Made by a program: the position numbers and the translations under genes
Shown: positions 42,450-51,542 of the stretch, piece after piece
Layout: each line of letters starts with the position of its first letter
How positions within the stretch are numbered: position 1 is the stretch's first letter
Source: Cyanobacteria bacterium SBLK
GTDB taxonomy: Bacteria > Cyanobacteriota > Cyanobacteriia > Cyanobacteriales > Spirulinaceae
Length of the DNA stretch: 64,000 nucleotides
Direction: 5' to 3'
Assembly: GCA_017746715.1 (NCBI GenBank)
Contig: JAGHZQ010000084.1
Location: 1-64,000, forward strand
Notes under the pieces: model-generated
What the model was told of the DNA's origin: nothing
The model's input: the letters and a program-made list of their open reading frames with translations, nothing else
Database searches by the model: none

Positions 42450-43121
42450 ATGAATCATATTCGAGTTGTTCTGATTGAAGATTGCGATCTCACTCGCATG
42501 GCCTTGAAAACCGCCTTGCGAGAACGAAGTGAAGTCGATTGTATCGGAGAAGCCGCAACGGGAAAAGAGGGATTGCAGTCGATCCGAAAACTCGTTCCCG
42601 ATGTGGCGATCGTGGATATTGGCTTGCCCGATTTAGATGGCATTGCCCTGACCCGTCAGTTAAAAAGCACGCCGATCGCGACAAAAGTTTTGATTTTGAC
42701 CTTACAGGATCGCGAAGAAGCCGTGATGGCAGCCTTTGCAGCAGGAGCCGATTCCTACTGCATGAAAGATACCAAACTCGAATGGCTTCTCGATGCTATT
42801 GCGACTACCCATCAAGGAAACGCTTGGATCGACCCCGCAATCGCGAGAATTGTTCTCTCTCGCGCTCGCCATGATAATCTGGCCCGAGAGAATTCTCCAA
42901 CGAACGCCAATCTCCCCGAAGGGTATTCTCTCACCGAACGAGAACTCGAAGTCCTGCAACTGATTGTGGAAGGATATAGCAATGCCGATATTGCTAAAGC
43001 CCTTTATATTACCGTGGGAACGGTTAAAACCCACGTTCGTAATATTCTCAATAAACTTTGTGCTAACGATCGCACCCAAGCAGCGGTGCAAGCCTTGCGT
43101 TCCGGGATTGTTAAACTATGA
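42450..43121 (+). CDS. NarL/LuxR-family response regulator
   Basis: The 223-residue protein has a receiver (VVLIEDCDLTRMAL, aspartate in DVAIVDIGLPD, lysine in YCMKD) and a LuxR helix-turn-helix (YSLTERELEVLQLIVEGYSNADIAKALYITVGTVKTHVRNIL). It is a DNA-binding output regulator. No kinase is adjacent. The long gap after it (616 bases) separates it from the RsbU-like operon. Confidence 0.93.
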   Translation: MNHIRVVLIEDCDLTRMALKTALRERSEVDCIGEAATGKEGLQSIRKLVPDVAIVDIGLPDLDGIALTRQLKSTPIATKVLILTLQDREEAVMAAFAAGADSYCMKDTKLEWLLDAIATTHQGNAWIDPAIARIVLSRARHDNLARENSPTNANLPEGYSLTERELEVLQLIVEGYSNADIAKALYITVGTVKTHVRNILNKLCANDRTQAAVQALRSGIVKL

Positions 43122-43553
43122 GAAGCGATCGCTCGTTCGTCGCGCGCAGTTTATCGTTCGGGTTTTGTGGTTTCAACAAGGGGGCGGAAGATGATATAGT
43201 TCGAACAATGTAGGGTGTTTATCAAGTCTCTTTCCTATATTGAAAAGTTGATTAGCTCTCGATAAGGATTAGCAATCGCAAGCGAGAAGCCTCATGCCCT
43301 TGTCTTGGTGCGCGTTCCCTAGGCGAATTCGATGCTTCGACATCGCTCGGCAACCCTTCACTGGGGTCGCACTGCAATCTTTGATTTGGCGTGAGATGAA
43401 AGCTAATCAATGCTAAAATCAATGAGTGGATTTGTGCTTATCACCGTCTACACTTACCCAAAAAATCGAGAAAACACTCTGCGGTGGGGCATCCCGTAGA
43501 ATTCAAACAACGCTCGGTTAATGTCCTATGTAATAACAGGAGTCACCGAGAAG

Positions 43554-43621
43554 CCCCCGCTATACTGTCAGGCTTCGCCACGAGCGCTCAGCCGGAATAG
43601 TTAGCGGTGGGAGTATGTCAC
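43554..43621 (+). mobile_element. IS200/IS605-type right-end remnant (TnpB-associated RNA-like hairpin)
   Basis: CCCCCGCTA (43554-43562) pairs with TAGCGGTGGG (43602-43611, one bulge) and is followed by AGTATGTCAC. This pattern is typical of the 3' end of tnpB-carrying IS200/IS605 elements in cyanobacteria and of their guide-RNA scaffold. No intact tnpA or tnpB is found in 43122-43737, so this would be a remnant or a non-autonomous copy. The rest of the gap contains no convincing gene. Confidence 0.5.
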
Positions 43622-43737
43622 AAAGGATTAATCTCTATCGCTGAAATCGACCAGAGGCATGATCGATCGGACTGTTCCCCCCCCAATCTCCAATTTCCTT
43701 TTCCTTTCTTTTTCAATCAGCCAACCGGAGAAAGTTA

Positions 43738-45564
43738 ATGAGTCAGGTAAGTTCAAAGAAACTGAAACTGATGGTGGTGGACGATGAACCCGACAATCTA
43801 GACTTGCTATATCGTACATTCCGGAGGGATTTTAAGGTTTTCAAAGCAGATGGTGCTTTAAGTGCTCTAGAAACTTTGGAAAAAGAGGGGGAAATGGCAA
43901 TAATTATTTCCGACCAGCGAATGCCCGTCATGAATGGAACGGAATTTTTAAGCAAAACAGTCGAACGCTTTCCCGAAACCATTCGCATTCTCCTCACGGG
44001 TTATACCGATGTAGAAGATCTAGTCGATGCTATTAACTCTGGCAAAGTATTTAAGTACATTACGAAACCTTGGAGTCCGGAAAATCTGAAAGCTGTCGTC
44101 CAACAAGCCTCCGATACTTACAAAGTTCTCAAAAAAAGAACCAATGAATTGCGTCGGGCGTTGAGACGAGAAGAAATTCTCAACGTCGTGACCCGAACGA
44201 TTCGCGAATCTTTAGACTATCAAGACATGCTGAGGGCAATCGTCAAAACTATTGGTGAGAATTTTGAAGCAGCTGCCGGACTTCTCAAGCCCATTGAAGG
44301 AGATCGTCTTGTTGTCGATTCATTTTCTTATCAAATCACCAAAGGAATTGCCAGCAAAAATGTAGAATCAGCAACAGGCGAACTAGCAACAGGCGAACTA
44401 GCAACAGGCGAACTCGCAACAGGCGAACTAGCAACAGGCGAACTAGCAACAGGCGAACTCGCAACAGGCGAACTCGCAAATGAAGCGAATTTCCCTCCCG
44501 ATATGCCCTCTTTACTCGAGCGAGTTCTAGAAACTCGCCAAACCCAAAAACAAGAATCTTCTGACGGCGATCGCGGTTTCCAATTGGCAGTTCCCCTAAC
44601 CGTTCAACAAGACCTCCTTGCCATTCTTTATCTTGCTCAAGAGCAAAATGCGACCCCTTGGACGGACGACGAAATCGATCTTCTCGAATCCGTTGCCGAA
44701 CAAGCGGCTTTAGCCGTTTCCCAAGCCAAACTTTACCAGCGCACCCAACAACAAGCCGAGAAAATGCGGGCTGAGTTGGAAGTTGCCAGACAAATTCAGC
44801 ATAATTTATTGCGTCAGAGTTGGGGCGATACAGGAAATGTTAAAGTGCAAGCCAGTTGCTATCCCGCACGAGAGGTGGGAGGCGATTTCTTTGAGGTCTA
44901 CGTTCATCCTCAAGGAGATATTTGGTTAGCCGTGGGAGATGTTTCCGGAAAAGGGGTGCCTGCCGCCTTATTTATGGCGAGTGCTATCTCGATTTTACGT
45001 CGCGAACTCTCTCAAGAAGCATCTCCCGAGCCCGAAACAGTGCTGCGAAATCTCAATCACACCATGAAAGACGATCTATTCAGCACCAATTGTTTTATTA
45101 CGATGGTTATCGCTTGCTATACTCCGGAAACCCGGTGCTTGCGCTATGTGAATTCCGGCCATATTTATCCAATGGTTTGGAATCATTCCGGTAGCATTCA
45201 ACAGGCACGAGCCGGATCTACCGAAACTCTCGAACCCAATTATTTAAAAGCGAGAGGGATTCCAGTCGGAATTTTACCGGCTTGGAAGGGAAAATCTGGT
45301 GAAATTACCTTAAACTCGGGAGACGTGTTTCTGTTAACCAGCGATGGCATTACAGAAGCGACTTTGACGCGAGAAGATTCTCAAAATTCTTCTGGTGCGC
45401 CGGAGACGAATGCGATGCTCGAGCAAGAGGGACTTTGGCGATTGATTCTTCAAGAAGAGGAATTATCGACTTTCGATATCGAGCGCTTGCTCGATCGCTT
45501 TCGCGAATGTACCAACCAAGTTCAGGAAGACGATCAAACGATACTATCTTTGGAGGTTTTGTAG
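43738..45564 (+). CDS. RsbU-like PP2C phosphatase with receiver and GAF domains
   Basis: The 608-residue protein has an N-terminal receiver (VVDDEPDNLDLL, phospho-acceptor D59 in ISDQRMP, KYITKPW). It is followed by a GAF domain (about 155-340), a coiled coil, and a SpoIIE/RsbU-type PP2C phosphatase (REVGGDFFEVY, AVGDVSGKGVPAALFMA, LLTSDGITEA). The GAF is interrupted by seven ATGEL units at residues 212-246. It probably dephosphorylates an anti-anti-sigma-type protein in response to phosphorylation. The next gene is an RsbW-like kinase, 3 bases after its stop. Confidence 0.92.
   Translation: MSQVSSKKLKLMVVDDEPDNLDLLYRTFRRDFKVFKADGALSALETLEKEGEMAIIISDQRMPVMNGTEFLSKTVERFPETIRILLTGYTDVEDLVDAINSGKVFKYITKPWSPENLKAVVQQASDTYKVLKKRTNELRRALRREEILNVVTRTIRESLDYQDMLRAIVKTIGENFEAAAGLLKPIEGDRLVVDSFSYQITKGIASKNVESATGELATGELATGELATGELATGELATGELATGELANEANFPPDMPSLLERVLETRQTQKQESSDGDRGFQLAVPLTVQQDLLAILYLAQEQNATPWTDDEIDLLESVAEQAALAVSQAKLYQRTQQQAEKMRAELEVARQIQHNLLRQSWGDTGNVKVQASCYPAREVGGDFFEVYVHPQGDIWLAVGDVSGKGVPAALFMASAISILRRELSQEASPEPETVLRNLNHTMKDDLFSTNCFITMVIACYTPETRCLRYVNSGHIYPMVWNHSGSIQQARAGSTETLEPNYLKARGIPVGILPAWKGKSGEITLNSGDVFLLTSDGITEATLTREDSQNSSGAPETNAMLEQEGLWRLILQEEELSTFDIERLLDRFRECTNQVQEDDQTILSLEVL
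44371..44475 (+). repeat. 15-bp tandem repeat (seven units) in the RsbU-like gene
   Basis: Seven head-to-tail copies of GCAACAGGCGAACT(A/C), differing only at the last base, encode ATGEL seven times. The array stays in frame and sits inside the GAF domain. The near identity of the units implies recent expansion and likely length variation between strains. Confidence 0.95.
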
Positions 45565-45567
45565 TTA

Positions 45568-45996
45568 ATGAAAACCGAACTACAAATTCCGAGCGATCTC
45601 AAGTTTTTAACAGTAGTCGAGCGTTGGTTGCTCGATTGTTTGGAATTGGAACTCGGAGACTCGGTAGATTGGCCGCGACAGTCCAGCCGCCTGCGCTTGG
45701 CCCTAGTCGAGGCCTATTCTAATGTCGTGCGCCACGCTCATAAGGAACAGGCTCAGATTCCCGTTCTTCTTCGTCTCGAACTGAAAAATCGAGATTTAGC
45801 CTTAGAGATTTGGGATACTGGGAATGGCTACGATCTCGATACCTATGCGCCTCCCGTTCCAGAACGGAAGCAAGAAGGCGGTTATGGTTGGTTAATCATG
45901 AAACGCTTGATGGATAAAGTCGAGTATCAACTCCAAGTGAATGGCGGGCGAAATTGTTTGAAACTCCAAACGAATTTGCCAGAAATTGCTTCCTAA
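45568..45996 (+). CDS. RsbW-like anti-sigma serine kinase/ATPase
   Basis: The 142-residue protein is a single HATPase_c domain of the RsbW/SpoIIAB type: N-box LALVEAYSNVVRHAH, G1 IWDTGNGYD, and G2 region GGYGWLIMKRLMDKV. It follows the phosphatase gene by three bases, giving a partner-switch pair. The substrate antagonist and sigma factor are not in the window. Confidence 0.9.
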   Translation: MKTELQIPSDLKFLTVVERWLLDCLELELGDSVDWPRQSSRLRLALVEAYSNVVRHAHKEQAQIPVLLRLELKNRDLALEIWDTGNGYDLDTYAPPVPERKQEGGYGWLIMKRLMDKVEYQLQVNGGRNCLKLQTNLPEIAS

Positions 45997-46071
45997 CTCA
46001 CTTTGCACGGCGTTGGGAATTATTGCGGAGTTGGACGATATCTCCTTGAGAAGCCTAAATACGAGAAGGAG

Positions 46072-46100
46072 GGGGACGAGTATCTAGTCCCCTAGGTTTT
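46072..46100. terminator. Hairpin after the RsbU/RsbW operon
   Basis: GGGGAC pairs with GTCCCC (46072-46077 with 46087-46092) followed by TAGGTTTTG. It lies between convergent genes and may serve both. Confidence 0.55.
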
Positions 46101-46122
46101 GTAGAAGTTAAATAAGATCGAG

Positions 46123-46470
46123 CTAAAAAGTCGTTCCTTTCCAACCCCATAAATGGCGTTCTGCATCGGCAAATTCAATGTAAATCCGTTCGCTCGGCAC
46201 GTCCAAAATTTGCGAAATCGTTTGACAAAAATCTTGGCTCATGACTTTGGTTTGTTCGGGTTTCATCGTCCCGATATTTTTTATTTCCAAAAAACAAACG
46301 CGATCGGGAGTCCCGGCAAAAGTCATGGGAATATCTCCCTCAAAAGCCGTCATCACATAATTTTCCGATTTGCCCAAATGCTTTGCCAATTTCACCGACA
46401 AACTTTCGAGCAGCATTGTAACTGTCTTAACATCAGGGGAAGCAGTAGATTGAACTTTAATAAAAGGCAT
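46123..46470 (-). CDS. MIF/phenylpyruvate tautomerase family protein
   Basis: The 115-residue protein belongs to the macrophage migration inhibitory factor family of the tautomerase superfamily. It begins MPFIKVQST; the N-terminal proline after Met removal is the catalytic base. LGKSENYVMT and the C-terminal VPSERIYIEFADAERHLWGWKGTTF match. It is a trimeric keto-enol tautomerase in relatives. The natural substrate in cyanobacteria is unknown. Confidence 0.93.
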   Translation of the reverse strand: MPFIKVQSTASPDVKTVTMLLESLSVKLAKHLGKSENYVMTAFEGDIPMTFAGTPDRVCFLEIKNIGTMKPEQTKVMSQDFCQTISQILDVPSERIYIEFADAERHLWGWKGTTF

Positions 46471-46862
46471 GGTTTGAATGCGATAGAATAATCGATAAGC
46501 ATCTTATTTGACGATCGCGGGATCGGTCAAAGGAGCGATCTCATTGAGAGCAATATTCGGTTATTATGACCTAACGAGATAGTATGAGTCGGCATTTTCC
46601 AACCCACCAAAATTATTTTGCCATGATTGTTAAGGTTCGTATCGATCGCAAAATTTAGGCGCGGTTTTATGGTTTTGTCCTCAGATCGTTGAGGCTTGTC
46701 GCTGCATAATGATGGTGCATTTCTTGCAAGAGAGAAAACGTAATTCAACATTATAATTATTCTTTTGTATTATACGTTTGTTCTTGCCCGATCGACTTTC
46801 CTGTATAAATAGAAAGCCTCAATGATTGCATGTTGTCAGTCCCCCGCAATCCCTAAAAGTTT
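46471..46862. other. Intergenic region upstream of the second phytochrome
   Basis: These 392 bases between the divergent MIF-like and phytochrome genes contain no convincing gene. The sequence is AT-rich, with TATAAATAG-like stretches near 46,802 that could be a -10 element. No repeats are evident. Confidence 0.35.
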
Positions 46863-49403
46863 ATGGAAATCAGCAATCTTGTTCGCCTTACCCTCGATCG
46901 CCCCGAACTAGTAGAAAAAGAACCCCTTCGCACTCTCGGATATATTCAATCCTATGGCGTTCTCCTCGCTTTGCAAGGGCCAGATTTGACGATCGCGCAA
47001 ATTAGTGACAATAGTGGGGCCATTTTAGGCATTTTCCCCGACGATTTGATTAATCGTCCTTTAAATATGCTATTGGGCGAGGAGCAAGTGCAGCAGATTC
47101 AACAGGTTCTTGCAAGAGGAGAATGGGAAGTCAATCTCAAATTGTCCCTGCAAGCCGAAAATTTTACCAAGCAGCGCGATCGCGCTGCATTGTTTGACAG
47201 TATTCTCCATCGTTCGGGGGAAAAGATTATCCTCGAATTAGAACCCATTCCCCGCCAACAGACGTTTAATAGTTTGGATTGCTATCGTTCAATTCATCGC
47301 ATTGCTACCAAACTGCGCCAAATCGACGACCTGCAAGCCCTTTTTCAAACAACCGTTACCGAAATTCGCCAACTCACCGGATTCGATCGCGTCATGCTCT
47401 ATCGCTTCAACGAGCAAGGTCACGGAACGGTCATTGCCGAAGACAAACAAGACGATCTCGAAGCCTTTGAAGGACTAAACTTTCCAGCTTTTGATATTCC
47501 CCGGATTTCGCGGGAACTGATTTTAGCCTCGGGAGTACGACTGCTTGCCAATCTCGATCTACCTGCTGCCGAGATTTTTCCTCCATCTCCCGAAGGACAA
47601 CGTTTGAATTTAAGCAATGCTGTCTTGCGCGGTACGTCGGCCTGTCATACCCAGTATCTCAAGAGGATGGGAGTTGCCGCTTCTTTTGTTATCGCCATCG
47701 CCCGAGGTGGAGAACTCTGGGGCTTAGTTGCTTGCCATCACTACGCACCTAAATATCTTCCCTACGAGATGCGTGCTGCCTGTAAGTTACTCGGCCGGAT
47801 TATTTCCTTGGAAATGACGACAAAAAAAGACCGAGCGGATGCAGACTACGAACACTACCTTCATAATGTCCGAGTCAAGCTGATTGAATGGATGTCCGTT
47901 GAAGAAAGCACGCCCTCGGGGTTAATGAATTCTCCCACCCACCTACTCGAGTTAACCGGAGCAACCGGCGCGGCAATTTGGGAAGAGGGCAAGTGCGATT
48001 GCTTGGGGAAAACGCCAGATTCCCCAGAGATCGCGACTCTAATCGAATTCTTACAAGAGAATTATCCCCAAGAAAACATCATTCATACCCACTCCCTCGT
48101 TCAACTCGATGCCGCTTGGGAAAGTCATAAAGAGACGGCTTGTGGATTCCTTGCCATTTCCCTCTCGGAAATCGCGCCCAAATATATTCTTTGGTTTCGA
48201 CCGGAAACCCTGCAAACGGTAAGCTGGGGAGGCGATCCTCAAACAACCTTACGCAAAGGAGAAGATGGGAAACTCATTCTTTCCCCCAGGCAATCTTTTG
48301 CACTATGGCAAGAATTGGTGCATTTAACCTGTTTGCCTTGGAAGCCTTGCGAAATTGAAGCTGCTTTGGGACTGCGAGAAGCCCTTGTCAGAATCTCCCT
48401 ACAGAAAGCCGATCGCCTAGCAAAACTCTATGCTGCCTTGCAAGCGTCGGAGGTGCGAGAACGAGAAAAAGCCGCTCAATTAGAAAAAACATTACAAGAA
48501 TTGCAGGATATTCATCAGCAATTACTCGATACCCAAACCCAATTGATTCAAAGCGAAAAAATGTCGGGTTTGGGACAGTTAGTGGCTGGAGTCGCTCACG
48601 AAATTAATAATCCCGTTAATTTTATCCATGGGAATCTTGCTCATGCCGAACAAAGCATTCAAGACTTAATTGAGATATTAAATCTTTACGATCGCCACTA
48701 TCCCGAGCCGGTACAGGAAATCCAAGAACAAGCCAAAGCAATTGATTTGGAGTTTACCTTAAAGGATTTACCGAATATTCTCGATTCAATGCGCTCGGGA
48801 TCTCATCGCATTCAAGAAATCGTCCAATCTTTACGCAATTTTTCTCGTTTGGATGAGAGCGATCGCAAAACGGTCGATCTGCATGAAGGTATTAACAGCA
48901 CCTTGTTGATTTTAGGCGATCGCTTACAAGAAAAAAAAGACGGCTTTGGCGTTCGAGTCGTAAAAAATTATGGCAATTTACCGCCAATTGATTGTTATCC
49001 GGGGCAACTCAATCAGGTCTTTATGAATCTAATGACTAATGCAATTGATGTTCTCGAAGAACGCGATCGCCAGCGATCTCCGGAGGAGATTCGAGCAAAA
49101 CCCAATAAGATTTCGATTACAACAGAAATTGCCTCGAGCGAACTCATTGCCGAACCGCATCTTATCGTTCGCATTGCCGATAACGGAACGGGAATTACGC
49201 CAGAAAATCGGGAGCGATTGTTCGATCCTTTCTTTACCACCAAACCTATTGGTAAGGGGACGGGAATGGGTTTGGCAATTAGCTATCAAATTATTGTCGA
49301 AAGACACGGCGGTTATTTAACTTACCAATCCGAACTCGGGCAAGGAACAGAATTTATCATTGAACTTCCTCTCGAGCAAAGAGACCAAAATCCCGAGCCG
49401 TAA
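46863..49403 (+). CDS. Cph1-type phytochrome histidine kinase (second copy)
   Basis: The 846-residue protein has PAS (about 20-130), GAF (about 145-320), PHY (about 330-510), a coiled coil, HisKA and HATPase. C261-H262 (SACHTQYLKRMGV) aligns with the bilin cysteine of Cph1. The DIP motif at 211-213 and the PHY tongue PRQSF at 475-479 are canonical. The kinase is of the EKMSGLGQLVAGVAHEINNP type with H579, different from that of the phytochrome at 16-18 kb but like that of the HAMP kinase at 33-35 kb. It is a bilin-binding red/far-red sensor. No response regulator is adjacent. Confidence 0.93.
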   Translation: MEISNLVRLTLDRPELVEKEPLRTLGYIQSYGVLLALQGPDLTIAQISDNSGAILGIFPDDLINRPLNMLLGEEQVQQIQQVLARGEWEVNLKLSLQAENFTKQRDRAALFDSILHRSGEKIILELEPIPRQQTFNSLDCYRSIHRIATKLRQIDDLQALFQTTVTEIRQLTGFDRVMLYRFNEQGHGTVIAEDKQDDLEAFEGLNFPAFDIPRISRELILASGVRLLANLDLPAAEIFPPSPEGQRLNLSNAVLRGTSACHTQYLKRMGVAASFVIAIARGGELWGLVACHHYAPKYLPYEMRAACKLLGRIISLEMTTKKDRADADYEHYLHNVRVKLIEWMSVEESTPSGLMNSPTHLLELTGATGAAIWEEGKCDCLGKTPDSPEIATLIEFLQENYPQENIIHTHSLVQLDAAWESHKETACGFLAISLSEIAPKYILWFRPETLQTVSWGGDPQTTLRKGEDGKLILSPRQSFALWQELVHLTCLPWKPCEIEAALGLREALVRISLQKADRLAKLYAALQASEVREREKAAQLEKTLQELQDIHQQLLDTQTQLIQSEKMSGLGQLVAGVAHEINNPVNFIHGNLAHAEQSIQDLIEILNLYDRHYPEPVQEIQEQAKAIDLEFTLKDLPNILDSMRSGSHRIQEIVQSLRNFSRLDESDRKTVDLHEGINSTLLILGDRLQEKKDGFGVRVVKNYGNLPPIDCYPGQLNQVFMNLMTNAIDVLEERDRQRSPEEIRAKPNKISITTEIASSELIAEPHLIVRIADNGTGITPENRERLFDPFFTTKPIGKGTGMGLAISYQIIVERHGGYLTYQSELGQGTEFIIELPLEQRDQNPEP

Positions 49404-49433
49404 TGTGTATTTACGCCATCAAGATGAATTTAG

Positions 49434-49473
49434 CTTAAGAAGCGGGTAGCGGGAATCGAACCCGCTTCTTAAG
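49434..49473 (-). pseudogene. Degenerate 3' copy of tRNA-Gly, folded in a hairpin
   Basis: AGCGGGTAGCGGGAATCGAA (49441 onward, to 49464) repeats the T-arm and 3' acceptor of the nearby tRNA-Gly with one mismatch. No 5' acceptor half exists. Perfect 14-bp arms CTTAAGAAGCGGGT / ACCCGCTTCTTAAG surround it, so it may also act as a terminator for the phytochrome gene. Confidence 0.6.
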
Positions 49474-49555
49474 CGGGAAGGGAGCTAAGCATGAAGTGCT
49501 TTTCCCTTGTTAGAAAAGCGATCTATTATATCCTTAATTTACTTGAGTTTGAGAA

Positions 49556-49626
49556 AGCGGGTAACGGGAATCGAACCCGTATCTAAGGCTTGGGAAGCGT
49601 TCGTTTTGCCACTAAACTATACCCGC
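49556..49626 (-). tRNA. tRNA-Gly (anticodon CCC)
   Basis: On the minus strand the acceptor GCGGGTA pairs perfectly with TACCCGC. The D-arm GTTT/AAAC and T-arm ACGGG-TTCGATT-CCCGT are intact, and the loop TTCCCAA gives anticodon CCC. The anticodon stem AACGC/GCCTT has one C-C mismatch, unusual for this tRNA. CCA is not encoded. A degenerate 3' copy lies about 90 bases downstream. Confidence 0.85.
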
Positions 49627-49775
49627 ACGCTTCGTTAATTATACATCTTTTTTAGCGATCGCGGGTATGAATTGAAGCGATCGCATGGCTTCTATTCCGG
49701 ACGGACATCTCGCCGATGGGTAGATTTGCTATAATCACCGAGCGATCGAGAAATAAGAGATAAGGAGTTCGCGAA

Positions 49776-51542
49776 ATGCCAAAAATTGTTAAATTTTTGC
49801 TGGGATTGTGTTTGGGGATTCTCATCCTCGCAATCCCTTTTAACCAATTCCAAAGCGATCCCCTCGAGCCTTTAGAAAATATTGCCGTACAACTCGACGG
49901 ACGGAAAAAGCCCCTCGATACAGTCGCCCGAGAAACCGTCGCTCAAATTCACGGACGCACCCATTACACCGCGACTGACGGGCAAAAATTGGACTATTTA
50001 CGCGTTTATCTGTCCCTTTGGTTTAACGATCGCGACTGGAACAAAGAACCCTTTATTCTCTTTAGCTATCGTCCCTTAAAAGAACGCGCCGGACTGAGTC
50101 CGGATCGAAAATATTTTACCTTCCCAGAATTAATCGGCTCGAAGATCGGTCAATTCATTCTCGACGCGCATCAAAAAGAAGCGGATAATCTCGAACTCAG
50201 CCGCAGCGATCGCGAAGCCTTCACCTTAGAGAATCGCCTCGCTCTCATGTATAACGCGGTCTCTAACCAAACCCTCCCAATCGTTCCCCATCCCAACGAT
50301 CCTCTAGGCACTTGGACGGGCATTTCCACTGCTGAAGAATACACCATCGAACAACTACAGCCTATTCTCGCCGATTACGAAGCGCTCAAACAATTCTACC
50401 GCAACAGCCCCGATCGCCAGATCGCCCTCGGCAACATCGCGGGAGAATTACGGGACGATTTGACCCAACTCAGTCCTAATGTTTATCCTCCCGCACAAAA
50501 GCTGGCACGAGAAACTCACTTTTATCACTTGCACCCTTTTGCGAAAGCATGGAAGATTTACAGTCTTGCCTTTGTCCTCATGCTTTTGGTTGTACTCTTC
50601 CCCGCCTTTGAGTTTTACTGGGGGGCAATGGGAGCATTTATGATGGGATTGGGCATTCATGCTTATGGTTTCCTCGATCGCATGGCGATCGCCGGACGAC
50701 CTCCCGTCACGAATATGTACGAATCGGTGATTTGGGTGAGTTTTGGCGTTGCCGCGATCGCCTTTCTCTTTGAACTCTTTACCTTCACTCGTCCTCCTCA
50801 AACGCCCGATAGCCTCAAACCTTCTGCTTTTGTTCCTCACGTTACACCTCGCACGATGCGGGCAAAATATTACCTCCTCGCCGCAGCCCCACTCTCGATC
50901 GTCTGTTTGCTATTAGCCGATAGTCTTCCCGCCGTTCTCGACCCTAGCATTACCCCTCTCGTTCCCGTTCTGCGAGATAATTTTTGGCTGAGCGTCCATG
51001 TTCCGACCATTACCCTCAGTTATGCGAGTTTTGCCCTTGCTTTGGGATTGGGGCATATTCTTCTCGGACATTATTTCTTTGCCCCTCAAGCAACAGAACG
51101 CATTCGCAGCCTTGCCAAATGGAATTATGGAGTCTTGCAAGTGGGGGTTTTACTGTTAACAACTGGCGTTATTTTAGGAGGTATTTGGGCGCATTTTTCT
51201 TGGGGACGTTTCTGGGGTTGGGATCCCAAAGAAACTTGGGCATTGATTGCTTTGATGTGTTATGTTATTCCCCTACACGGTCGCCTTGTTGGATGGTTGG
51301 GAGATTTTGGCATGGCGGTCACGAGTGTTGTTTCGTTTAATGCAGTTTTAATGGCGTGGTATGGCGTTAATTTTGTTTTAGGTCAAGGATTGCACAGTTA
51401 TGGCTTTAGTACGGGTGGGTCGGAGTTAATTGTAGGTTCGATTGTTGGTGTAGATTTATTGTTTGTTTTAGCAACAGCAATCAAATACAAAGAAGTGTTT
51501 AAATCCCTCGCCAGTCAATCCCCCCTAGCCCCCCGTCCTTGA
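49776..51542 (+). CDS. CcsA/ResC-family cytochrome c assembly protein with long N-terminal domain
   Basis: The 588-residue protein begins with a membrane helix and a domain of about 230 residues containing LDGRKKPLDTVARETVAQIHG. This resembles the region before CcsA in fused System II proteins of Bacteroidetes and Epsilonproteobacteria. The C-terminal part is a polytopic CcsA core with the heme-handling WGRFWGWDPKETWAL and conserved histidines (LSVHVPTITLSYASFALALG, YVIPLHGR, GLHSYGF). It attaches heme to c-type cytochromes with CcsB. Usual cyanobacterial CcsA proteins are much shorter. It lies 74 bases before a Rieske lipoprotein gene, suggesting a special redox module. Confidence 0.85.
   Translation: MPKIVKFLLGLCLGILILAIPFNQFQSDPLEPLENIAVQLDGRKKPLDTVARETVAQIHGRTHYTATDGQKLDYLRVYLSLWFNDRDWNKEPFILFSYRPLKERAGLSPDRKYFTFPELIGSKIGQFILDAHQKEADNLELSRSDREAFTLENRLALMYNAVSNQTLPIVPHPNDPLGTWTGISTAEEYTIEQLQPILADYEALKQFYRNSPDRQIALGNIAGELRDDLTQLSPNVYPPAQKLARETHFYHLHPFAKAWKIYSLAFVLMLLVVLFPAFEFYWGAMGAFMMGLGIHAYGFLDRMAIAGRPPVTNMYESVIWVSFGVAAIAFLFELFTFTRPPQTPDSLKPSAFVPHVTPRTMRAKYYLLAAAPLSIVCLLLADSLPAVLDPSITPLVPVLRDNFWLSVHVPTITLSYASFALALGLGHILLGHYFFAPQATERIRSLAKWNYGVLQVGVLLLTTGVILGGIWAHFSWGRFWGWDPKETWALIALMCYVIPLHGRLVGWLGDFGMAVTSVVSFNAVLMAWYGVNFVLGQGLHSYGFSTGGSELIVGSIVGVDLLFVLATAIKYKEVFKSLASQSPLAPRP

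Noticed and set aside
43260..43440. Possible coding segment in the gap before the RsbU gene
   Set aside because: A frame of about 45 codons is open but has no start, no ribosome site and no recognisable family.
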